Assembly: GCA_002099365.1 (NCBI GenBank)
Contig: MSED01000006.1
Span: forward strand, 62,001 to 126,000
Source: Phialophora verrucosa
Taxonomy: Eukaryota; Ascomycota; Eurotiomycetes; Chaetothyriales; Herpotrichiellaceae
DNA length: 64,000 nt
Reading direction: 5' to 3'
Shown one piece after another: positions 9,852 to 19,279 of the stretch (within the stretch, counting starts at the first letter, position 1; each line of letters starts with the position of its first letter). The position numbers and the translations under genes are program-made. Below the pieces are notes generated by a model. The model saw only the letters and a program-made list of their open reading frames with translations. It did not search any database and was not told the DNA's origin.

Positions 9852-11685
9852 TCAGAATAGAGCAGGCTTGAGAGCACAAATCTGACAGCCCTCCGAACAC
9901 GAAACCTCAGCGCTATGTCCCCTGTGAAAGAGTGTCACAGTTCCATCAGCGCCATCTTGCCGTTGGATCTCTTTGAGAAACTCCTCGAGGTTCCAACTTG
10001 ACATGGCCGCCTCGAGATCTGCTACAGATTCCGGGAGCCGCAGAAACGTCCTCAGCGCATTCTCGATGGCGACCCACGTATGTGCCCTCGCCCGCTTGGC
10101 CACGCCTACCAGCCGGGACATCTTCCATATCCGCTTGTAATGCTCCTCCGGCGGGAATGCAGAGAGCAAAGTCCACAGGAGGTGCTCGGCGCTCAAAGTG
10201 CTATCATCGTCGTCTTGATCGAGGATGCGTTGTAGAGATCGCAAATAATCATCAGTTTCCTGTGAGAAGTCGCCATAATCGGCCATGACTAAGTTCAGGT
10301 GGATCAGACACCCCATACGGCAGTTGTCTATTGACCTGCGCTTGTCAGCGCTCGAACATCCCGTGTCTCTGGCTTCCAATGCCCTCGACAAGTCGGACCC
10401 CTCCTGGAAGATGGTGGCTTGAAAATGTCGGTCCCTGAACATTCTCTGCTGTGCGGGCGTCGAAGGAAGATTCCTCAGGGCTTGACGTCGTCGAGAATTG
10501 AAGAACTGGGCAAATTCCTCGCAGCTGCTTCTAAAAGCGCTATCAGGATCTCCCGCGGGTGTTGTGGCTGCTGCCAACTCTGTATAGCGGTCCACATACG
10601 CCGGGTTGCCATTTGGGCTGGGCCCCGAGAGGGCAATAAAGCTCCTAGGTATGGCCTCAGTCATCTTGCCCAGGCGTGCGACGCTGCAGTACTGTACTCA
10701 CCAGACGAGCTTCGTGTGCATTGCTGTATTGTGTCGAAGCGCGGGAAAGCCGCCACGCTCGAGGAGTAATCGCTTCAGAGCTCGCCAATGCAGTCTGGCT
10801 ATCTCGCGATCACCCCAAACTCGCTGCATCCGTCAGCCCGCGATCTTTGCCGCAGATACTTACTCCAAGCTCACCTCAGCATTGGCAAGCAGACCGACTC
10901 CGATGATGGTCCAATCATCGCACGGTCCTTGCAATGCCTGAAGGCTCCGATTCACCGCTACGAGGCTACGTTGCTTGAACTCGATTATCTGCAAGGATTC
11001 GTTTTGCCCTCTCATGCTGGCCATATGATGCGCTGCGTGGTGCAGCATGCCCAGAAAGGGTATCTCATGCATACGGTAGAGGTTGAATAGATCCCAACAC
11101 GCTCGGGGTCGGCGAGCTGCTCGTTGCCAGTATCTGTGGACAAGTGAGGGAATGACGAAGTAGACTGATGCGTGTTAGCCACTGGTGTTTCACGGAAATA
11201 CAATGCCACGCACAGTGATCAACCAATTCATGCACGTCTCGTGTGGCTGGAACAGGGTAAGAGTTGAACGGGTCTGCTCGGCCACTTCCTAGGCGCTGGA
11301 GGGACAATGTCTCATCCGTACTGGTTATCATGCGTGCAGCACTCGCGTAGGCTTGGGGTTCCGTCCGCGGTTGTTGATTCTCGTCCTGCGTGGACGATCT
11401 GGACCACGGGGTTGAGCGTCGTCGGCCTTGGGCTTTTCGCTCTGCGTGTTCGGTATGCTCGGCTTTTCGCTCCTCGAACCGCTTTCTGCGATAGTGCTGC
11501 GTCGTCACCCATGATCTTGTCTTCTTCCTTTCCGCCTTGCTGTTTAGTCCCTCGACGAACTCGAACTCCCGCTGAAATCCGGACGGACGTCGTCCTGGGA
11601 TATTGCCTGGTTGAAAGGAGCTGCTTCCGACCATAGAACTGGTGAGATTCGATAATCCACCTCCCCTCGAACCTGCGCTGCGCAT
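9852..11685 (-). CDS. Fungal_trans_2 (DUF3468)-like regulatory protein without a zinc cluster
   Basis: Inferred four-exon gene: 11214-11685, 10875-11164, 10702-10823 and 9852-10644. All three introns are GT-AG (49, 51 and 57 nt) and preserve the frame; the first has a GCTAAC branch site. From the ATG at 11685 the product is 558 residues; a start at 11634 (MVGSSSF, 541 residues) is equally possible. Family-typical blocks are FVEG near the N-terminus, a basic stretch with HYRRKRFEERKAEH, then GSGRADPFNSYPVP leading into the helical middle domain. RVWGDREIARLHWRALKRLL follows. Fungal_trans_2 proteins are usually transcription regulators carrying Zn2Cys6, but no CX2CX6C pattern is visible here. 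Either a 5' exon is missing or this is the zinc-cluster-free subtype common in filamentous fungi. Target genes are unknown. Confidence 0.78.
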
Positions 11686-12105
11686 TGTTCGCCTGCAGGA
11701 GTTATCACCGGGTGCGCTGACAGCATGCTCATAGACCGACGTAGCACTGTCACATGTCGACCCGTATCTGCCACAAACATATGTGGTGTCCACCCGACTA
11801 TTCGGAGCTGAGGATCTTTGTTGTACAGCTAGGATTCACCGGTAGTTAAAAGCGCACAAGGCTGCTCGGGCGAATGAAGGTTGGGAAAAGGCGTTCCTTA
11901 ATGCCTATCTCCATCATGACTAAATGATGGGACCATGGTGAGCCTGTTGATTATCTAATACCCCTGCTGAGTGACCTTGATTTGTCGCCCAGACGTCGGC
12001 AGTTGGTATCCATCACCCGAGTCAGAACCCCTTTCCCATACTCCGGAGTGCAGCCATCTCCGTAAGTCAATGTCTACATACAGGATCCCCTTCATGCAGA
12101 TGATT
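11686..12105. other. Intergenic region, no gene seen
   Basis: About 420 bases with the presumed promoter of the Fungal_trans_2-like gene. The frame continues open for 36 codons upstream of its first ATG, so a missed 5' exon here is possible. Confidence 0.35.
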
Positions 12106-13543
12106 TCACATGATGGCAAGTGAGGTGAAGAGAGCGGCGATCAGCACCTTTGTCTGCATCGTGGATGGTGTAGCCGGGGCCCCGTCGTGGAGAGGCCGGG
12201 CACTGTCGCTGGCTGTTGGAAGTCCATCTGTCGCAGTCACAGGGATGGTGGGTGAGGGAGCGGCCGGTGAGATGCCCACATTCGGATATACTGCTGGTGG
12301 ATTTGTCTGATTGACCAACAGCGCGTACGTCGCTTCTAACGCGCAAAGTTCTTGTCCCAGACCAGTTGTACCATCCCATCGGCCGAGATACCACTTACTA
12401 CCACAGGCATCTTTGGTCTTGCCTCCTATACACGATGCTGCTGCACCTTGTGCTGAAGCTCGAAGGACCTCGCCTATTCTTCCCGCTGTGAAAGGCGCCA
12501 TCTTTGAAGTAGCAGCCATCCATCGAATCAAGTATGCTTTCATCGACAGCTGGTCTGTGTTACAGGTGTTGGAAAGCTCACACGCAGCTTCGAATATGAT
12601 GTTGGATGCGTTTTCGAAGGGACTGATGAAGGTATTCGTCGCAGCCAGAAGACCAGCGGTCCGGTCAATCCAAGGTGACGATCCGTTGGTGAAGTTCTGG
12701 AGCACAGCCGCGCCGTACAAAAAGGCACCGACGTTGTAGGACCACTGATGGTGATCTATGCCGGTGCAGTTGATCAACTCATCTGTGCCATCGTAGACAT
12801 TGTATATGCTGTCGATCAACCCAATCCCCCACGCCCAATTCCACACGGTTTCGGCCCAGTGCACATACGTCTCGTTACCGGTGAATCTTGCGAGCCTCGC
12901 TGATAGTTGAAAGAAGGCCCCGTTGGAAATGCTGTTCTTGTAGTAGTAGCCTGCATTATTGGGGTTGAATTGCCATTTCAGTCCTCCACTGCAACCAGAA
13001 GTATTCCAGCGAAAGACATAATCCTGCCAAGCGTTGTTGACGATCTGAATCCAGGATGGGTTGGGCGCAGGCAACTGAGGATAGGAGTACTCAGCGGCTG
13101 CCATAGCCACAAAAGCCCAGAAGGCTTGATCATCGTTTCCAGTGTCGAAAGCTTCAGCAGGAACATTGAAATCATGCTTGGGCCCGAGTTGAGCGATGAG
13201 AGCTTCCTGCATCACATCATTAAACGTGTTGTCACCAGTGTAGTGCCAGTATTCCATCAGTCCGCCCCATGCTCCTCCTGACTCCCACCAGTAGTAAGGT
13301 GGGAACGGCCATTTCCCCTGCGTGCCTCCAGTTTGATTTCCATTGTAAAGGTCGATTACTTTGTGCGCGCCCAACGCGGCCGCCGCGAGAACGGATTCTG
13401 AGAGGATGTCAGTTGTGAGGCAGTGAATTTAGCTTCGGAGATCGCTGCTTACCTGTGTCGTCCACATCTAGAGCAATACTAGTAGCAGATCCCGACAAGA
13501 AAGCAAGAAGTGTGATTAAGGCGGAAAGAACGGCTCGAGGCAT
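12106..13543 (-). CDS. GH76 endo-alpha-1,6-mannosidase, Dfg5/Dcw1 family (GPI-anchored)
   Basis: Two exons, 13453-13543 and 12106-13397, with a 55-nt GT-AG intron; 460 residues. The first exon encodes the signal peptide (MPRAVLSALITLLAFLSGSA). The mature part has the family blocks YYWWESGGAWGGLMEYWHYTG, then FDTGNDDQAFW with the paired catalytic aspartates at 119-120, WNTSGCSGGLKWQ and WYLGRWDGTTGLGQ. Several N-glycosylation sequons are present. The C-terminus is a Ser/Thr/Pro/Ala stretch ending in a hydrophobic tail (KVLIAALFTSLAIM), as expected for a GPI signal. Dfg5/Dcw1 proteins are thought to link GPI glycoproteins to wall glucan by acting on the GPI mannose core. The family and location are clear. 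It could be any of several paralogues, so I give no symbol. Confidence 0.93.
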
Positions 13544-14787
13544 TCTGAATTAAAGGCACAACCAAGTCGACAACGGATGAAGGTGCGAATGAATGTTCCC
13601 TTTGACGAAAGGAGGTCAAACGGCGGATCGAAGGAAGGGACAAGCGGGCAATAAGTGCGACTGAGAGGCAGTGGGACTACGAAGGAGTGACAATGACAGT
13701 GTGAGAACCAGGAAATCAACAATGATATCACCAGGAACTGCGAATCCCGCAATAGAAGTGTTGGACATTCATTCCAGCTTGCAATTTCAAATGAGTAAAC
13801 TCACCTATCTCCCGCTGCTCGCGGGGCACCTCACTTGTCACTCACTTCAAAATATCGAGATTCTGCTTGTCCGCCAGCTCGAGGATATCGTAACCGTCGT
13901 CCATGTACATTCGAGATGGTAACGTTCAGTAGCATATCGCTGTGTCTGAATGCACAATATGAGGTCGCCAAACTCAAGCCCTTGATAGAACTCGCTACTG
14001 CAGGATACGGCACCCGCATGCTGAGGGTAATATTGAGCAAGATCTCATGCAGTTTCCCGTAGTTGCCATCGAGATACCATCCATTTTGTTGACTACAATT
14101 TGGATAGCCCGAGGTGAAGAAATGATGGCCACCTCGACAAGTTCAAGGTTGCCAGCCTGTGTGACGTTGCACTCCTCACACTGGCCGTGTTCGACGCTGC
14201 TCAGATTTGATGGCTGCACTAGTGACTATGGACCATGATTGAAGGCCTGTCACTGTGGGAGCACACTGAAATGAAGTTAGCCCACGGGTCGCAACATATG
14301 TGATGCTTCTTTGGTCATGCTGCTGTCACCCAGACTTTTTGCGGCGCCCAGATGCGGCCAACCGAGCCTTCTTCAATGTGGGCTATGGGGTTTCGTGTAC
14401 GTTTCCCTCGCCGATCTTTCAAATTCATCCTTCACGGCAGCGAATGTGCTTCCCGCAGGTTTCTCTGGCTTGTCTCCACGGAGAAATGGTTTCCATCTTA
14501 CTTGCATCGACGTGACAATACGAACGCCCCCGCAATGTCAGCCCTATCAAACGGAAGCTTTCCGCCTATCCCAGAGCCGGGCGTGCAGGGACAATCGAGC
14601 CGAGTTTATTCAGCGCGCCTTAGCACCACCCACCTTGGTTCGAAGAGGCAACGACAAACACCAATCTGGATAACGCACGGCTATGGCTTATCGGTTTTCA
14701 AACCTGATCGAAAGTACAAAATACCCCGCTGCGCCGTTCGAGAAGTCATGATATGAAACTCAACTCAAAGCGAGGCCCTCATCCACC
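13544..14787. other. Intergenic region, no gene seen
   Basis: About 1.24 kb between two divergent genes, so it carries both promoters. Open frames up to 134 codons occur on the plus strand near 14350-14750, but they overlap in several frames and show no family features. I treat them as chance. Confidence 0.4.
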
Positions 14788-16140
14788 ATGATTGACTTTG
14801 ATTTGTCGCAGGAACAATCGGCTGTCAGAAATGCAGTGCGAGGCTGGGCCAAAGCCAATCTGACAGGCGCACGATCGGTCTATGAGGGGCAAGCCACTTC
14901 GTCTGGGGAATGGCGAGATCGTTTTCGGTCGACTCGGCCAATATACGCCGAAGCAGTAAAAGCCGGTTTGATCAAGGCTCAGATTCCGAAAGAACTCGGT
15001 GGTGCAGGAGGCCCTTTGATAGAGGCAGCTCTGGTTGTTGAAGAGTTTTACGCTGTCGAGACGAGTGCTGCTTTGACTATCCTTGGCACGGGCCTTGGAC
15101 TGACGCCTCTGATCATAGCTGGGAGCCCAGATCAACATAAGAAGTTCTTCAAGCCCTTTCTTGACGGCACTGGAGCCCCGATGGCAAGCCTGGTCTTTTC
15201 TGAGCCTGAGGGAAGTGCAAACTTTGCCGAGGAGGGATCGCCTGGGTTCCAGACCGTTGCAAGGGCGGAGGGGGAGGAATATGTCATTAGCGGGGAAAAG
15301 GTGAGCGTCCGTCTAAGACTTATCAACGTTGGTTGCTGACAAGTGAAGATCTGGGCAACCAACAGTTCCGGCTGGGATGATCGAGGGGCCGATGTGCAGT
15401 GCGTCCTCGCCCGAATTGTTGACTCAGCTCCAGACGAGGACGTCCGTGGCCAGACTGCCATTATCATTGTAACAAGAGAAGACATCGCCGCGAACGATCC
15501 AAGTGCTTACCAGGTCCTGTACCATCCAGAGACTATTGGTCACACAGCTGTCAATGGCCCTCATATCCGGTTCAAGGACTTGCGCGTTCCAAAGTCAAAC
15601 CTGCTGGCTCCTCCAGGCAAGGGCGCTAACGTGGTGGAAATAACCTTCACAGCTTCGGCGTGTTTGGTCGGGGCTATGGGTGTCGGCATCATGCGGCAGA
15701 CATTCGAACGTGCTCTAGCTTGGGCCAAAGCGGAGAAGCGCGGCTCGAAGGAAACCATGTTGAAGAAGCAGAGTGTGGCAGACCTGCTGATCAAGATCAA
15801 GACTCGATGTGAAGCTGCACGAGCTCTCGTTTGGAAAGCTGCCCATGCTTTCGGCCATACAAAGTACGGAGCCGAGCTATGCTATGAAGCTAAGATCTTT
15901 GGGTCGGAAAGCGCGGTCGAGTCGGTCATGGACGCCATCAACCTCATAGGCGTGTCTGCGTATTCTCGGAAGCAACCCTTGGGCGACTTGCTCAACGACG
16001 CGGTGGTGTTGCCAATCTTTGACGGAGGAAACGTCGGGGTTCGAAGGCGACAGATCGAAGCTATCTTTGCCCAAGAGGGCTATGAACCATGGGAGACCAC
16101 GTTTGGTGCAGATGACCAAGGTGCGACTGTGGCATCGTAG
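14788..16140 (+). CDS. Acyl-CoA dehydrogenase family protein
   Basis: Exons 14788-15300 and 15349-16140 around a 48-nt intron (gtgagc...gtgaag); the joined protein is 434 residues. The N-terminal helical domain begins MIDFDLSQEQSAVRNAVRGW. The central beta domain includes SLVFSEPEGSANF and GEEYVISGEKIWATNS, the latter spanning the splice. The C-terminal helical domain includes GIMRQTFERALAWAKAEKRG and ends near GGNVGVRRRQIEAIF. These are the ordered elements of FAD-dependent acyl-CoA dehydrogenases, which oxidise acyl-CoA to enoyl-CoA in mitochondria or peroxisomes. No clear PTS1 or mitochondrial presequence is visible, so the location is unsure. Substrate chain length cannot be inferred. No other beta-oxidation gene lies nearby. 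Confidence 0.88.
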
Positions 16141-16430
16141 GCCCAGAAAGGGGGATGTGGGAAGGGGAAGTGATTTAGACACGCCCACCTGCGCCTGAGG
16201 TGGCACGGGTGGGTGTGAGGTGCGTTGCCTATGACATAAGCACTTGGCATTTCTCCAATCGCCCTCCATCAGTCTGTGCTCCGTAACTCCATACTGCACC
16301 ATGTCCTTTGTCGTGTTTTCCGAAGTTTTGATCGAGCTGCATCTTGTTGGTATTTGCATCGACACTTGATTCGGACGCCCTATCGCCCGCTCCCCCGCCT
16401 CTCGTCGGTCCCTGCTTCCGCTTGAAAATC

Positions 16431-16667
16431 ATGCCGAAAGCCCAGAAAGGAGCCCTTCTCCAATGTGACCCGCCCCAAATGGCCATGGTCCGGAAGATCG
16501 ACCGGGAGTCCAACCATGCTTACATCTTGGAGGAAATCGACGATAAAACTTGCTTGGTGAAGGAGAATAGGGTGGAGGAAATCAAAGCCAAGGTCAAAGA
16601 GTTGATGGATGCTGCAATGGGCGCAGATGAAGATGACAACGATGACAAGGACAGCGACCTCGACTGA
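16431..16667 (+). CDS. TFB5: TFIIH core subunit 5 (Tfb5/TTDA-like)
   Basis: Intron-free 78-residue frame. The sequence KGALLQCDPPQMAMVRKID, followed by YILEEIDDKTCLVKENRVEEI, matches the small Tfb5/TTDA fold, in which the KGxLxxCDP strand and the ILEEIDDxxxxV strand form the dimer sheet. Tfb5 stabilises the Tfb2 (p52) subunit of TFIIH and stimulates nucleotide excision repair. The last 15 residues are a run of Asp/Glu with Lys, longer than the usual C-terminus. I chose the ATG at 16431 because the conserved block starts six residues later and the upstream in-frame sequence is not conserved in character. It is small enough to be missed by automatic annotation. Confidence 0.88.
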   Translation: MPKAQKGALLQCDPPQMAMVRKIDRESNHAYILEEIDDKTCLVKENRVEEIKAKVKELMDAAMGADEDDNDDKDSDLD

Positions 16668-19279
16668 TCAGCCTACAATATTCTCCTCCAGCGGTTAAGT
16701 TAACATGCCCGGCTGGCCAAGGGGTCATTAGCCACCTGAAATTGCCTCGGGCGTGATCCACGCATAATGCACGGTCGATCTCTGCCCCGTGGACACTTGT
16801 CCGTCTATTGACCAGCTGGAGACGGTTGTTGTACCCAAGACTGCAAGGGCAGCAAGGCTAGGACTGAGTGGACATTCAAGTGTGACGTGGCCATCGGAGC
16901 GAAGCCGAGGGCGAAGACCCGTTTGTTTCCACGCCACAACTGAAAGAACCGTGAGCAGGGAGGATGTCTGAAGGACAAATTGCACACTTCGCGTCGATCA
17001 CTTTATTAGAGCCGCCGTTGCCAACCAACGGCTAGTCGATGTATTGTTGCATGTGTTGAAAGCGGCGATCAGTTGGGGAAGGCAGGTATGAAATTGGAGG
17101 AAGGCGGGAAGCAAGCCATACCAATGCGAGCCAGATTCGACATTGATGCGTTGTACTTGCGAGCTGTGTAATGCGCCCACTGGGGTCAACGAGACGGGCC
17201 GTCAGCCACGCGGTTGGCAGGGATCGGCATAGCATGGGTTTAGAAGCAGGAGAGCTGTTGGGGGGAATCAATGAATTCAACAGTACATTCGCTGCTTGAG
17301 AGATGATACCAGCAGCATGCAGGCTTAATAAGGGGTCAGTGCTCTTCGAGCAGGATCAAGATTGCCTATATAGGGAAGTGCAAGGCGCGGCCTGGCAAGC
17401 AGGGTGGTTTGGAAGAAACGTTTGGGCGAGATGCGCTCAAACCGGAAACGTTGGAGTGTACAACTCAGACGTTTCTAAGTTCAGTCAGATGCATGTAACC
17501 GCAGGGATTAGTTTTCCAGGATCTTCCAGGTGCTCATTGGAGTAGCAAATGCGTCTGGAGACTCTACACGCGCGTACAGTACTCAGTTGCAGCTTGTTGT
17601 TCTCCAGACTCACTACAGTGAGTGGCATGAGCGGGCTTTCAGGGAATATGTACAGTACGTCTACTGTGTCCTCCCTTCGAAACACCCTAGGTATGTACAT
17701 ATGGCATTAAGCGTCGAGCCTAGGGGCGCCACCCGCTCAGTCTTAGGTGCTCTGGGGGAGTCTAAGCATCAACTTCAGAGCCGGTGGGAGACCTCTTTCC
17801 ATTACATAAGTGTTCACCAGCCACAAGTGCTTTATTCTTTTCCCGTCTAAGAATCATCAGCTGCCTATCAACTGACGGCTCTATTTCATGCAGGCCACCA
17901 TCAAATCCTCCTCACTGCGTGCCCTTTAGACTTTCGATACAGTGTCTGGCCATCAGGATTCGGACAGATCTCCATCAATACAGCTTGGCCAATGGTGCTT
18001 GCTGCTTGCTTCCCTCTAAATCCCCTTCTCGCTGGCATGAGTTCTGTCTCCAACCGCTTCCGCTCTTGACGATGAGTTTCCCCGTCACCGTCCATCTCCA
18101 TCCATCCCCCATCCCTGCCCCGGCTCGTTATGCAGAGGTGCCTTGAGCCTTTCATCCTTGTGCAACCTTCGGCTTCTTCGCTTATGCCCATTGCAGTGCC
18201 CTTTTTTCTGACTTGTCAGTTCGTTTAGACTTTCCCGCTGTTGACGACACCCGGTCGTACTTACTCCCCGAGCTATTCTTCACGGATATTGGCTGTTGAT
18301 CGGCAAGACATGCAGCCAAACAACAGCACCTCACCAGCCCCCAAATCCTCATTGCGCCCTCAGCTCGTTTTCATTCTTGTCATCTTCCTGACAGAGATCC
18401 TCGGTGCCGAATTGGTCCGTGAAGAGCTGTGGCTTTACTCTAGTCTATATCTGGGCCGACATCATCCTATCCGCAGGTGACCACATCTCCAGCGGTGGAG
18501 GATCAGAGACATCAACTGAGCATACGACGATTTCCACCTCGCACAATCGCTGATATTTGGTATCTGGGCATCTTCTGGCTCATGACTTTCTCCTCAGTGC
18601 TATTATCTGTTCAGTCCGATCTTTTATCACAGTTTTGTCACCATTGCTTGCTTCTCACGTCCATCAACGGTACCCCTCCAGAACACCCCCACAGCCACCT
18701 CACCAACATCCCGCAGGTACCCGCCATTCATAGTGGGCGACCTACCCACTTTGCCGCCTTCAAGCTCTCACAAGCCCCCTTTTGAAACCACGAGAGCAGG
18801 AGGGACTACCTCGCCGAGCCACGAACCGGGTGACCGGCATCGTCAGACTCGACGACGACGTGGGAAACAACAGTCGCGGTCGAGGTTTCTTTGTTCCACC
18901 TTTCACCATAAACGTGTCCGTAAACGTCTTGGTTTTCGCGGGACAAGCCTTGATTAGGTTGCTCTCGCGTCGAAGACCAAGCCATTGTCGGACTGCGTTC
19001 ATCCCCCCCGGCCATCGGTGTCTCTCGCCTTGCACTTTAAGTCGCTCAGTACACTCCTGAGGCCTGACGGGAAGCGTCACCTCCTCAGAATCTCGACTGA
19101 GCATAATCACGGTCCGACCCGCATCTAACGCTCTCATCCTCCAAAGAGACCTCTGTCCTTTTGCAATCTTGCGCCGGCGTTCGCCGCTCAGCAAGAGTGC
19201 GTCTCAAAGAGATCTTTAATGTTCTCTCTTATGCTCTAATACTGCCTTGTGGCATGATGAGACAGAACCTCGATCCATT
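16668..19279. other. 2.6 kb stretch without a convincing gene; probable long leader of the downstream gene
   Basis: No frame here shows conserved blocks or consistent splicing. The part from about 17900 to 19279 is rich in pyrimidine tracts on the plus strand, as in long fungal 5' leaders. It includes small upstream frames, for example ATG 18310 to stop 18480, 56 codons with a hydrophobic run QLVFILVIFLTEIL. A non-coding RNA cannot be excluded. No tRNA-like structure was recognised. Confidence 0.4.

Noticed and set aside
14311..14756. Overlapping 120-134 codon plus-strand frames upstream of the acyl-CoA dehydrogenase
   Set aside because: Two frames are open at once and neither looks like a protein family; chance is more likely.
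18760..19194. 144-codon minus-strand frame
   Set aside because: Arg-rich, no domain, opposite to a pyrimidine-rich leader of the fusion gene.
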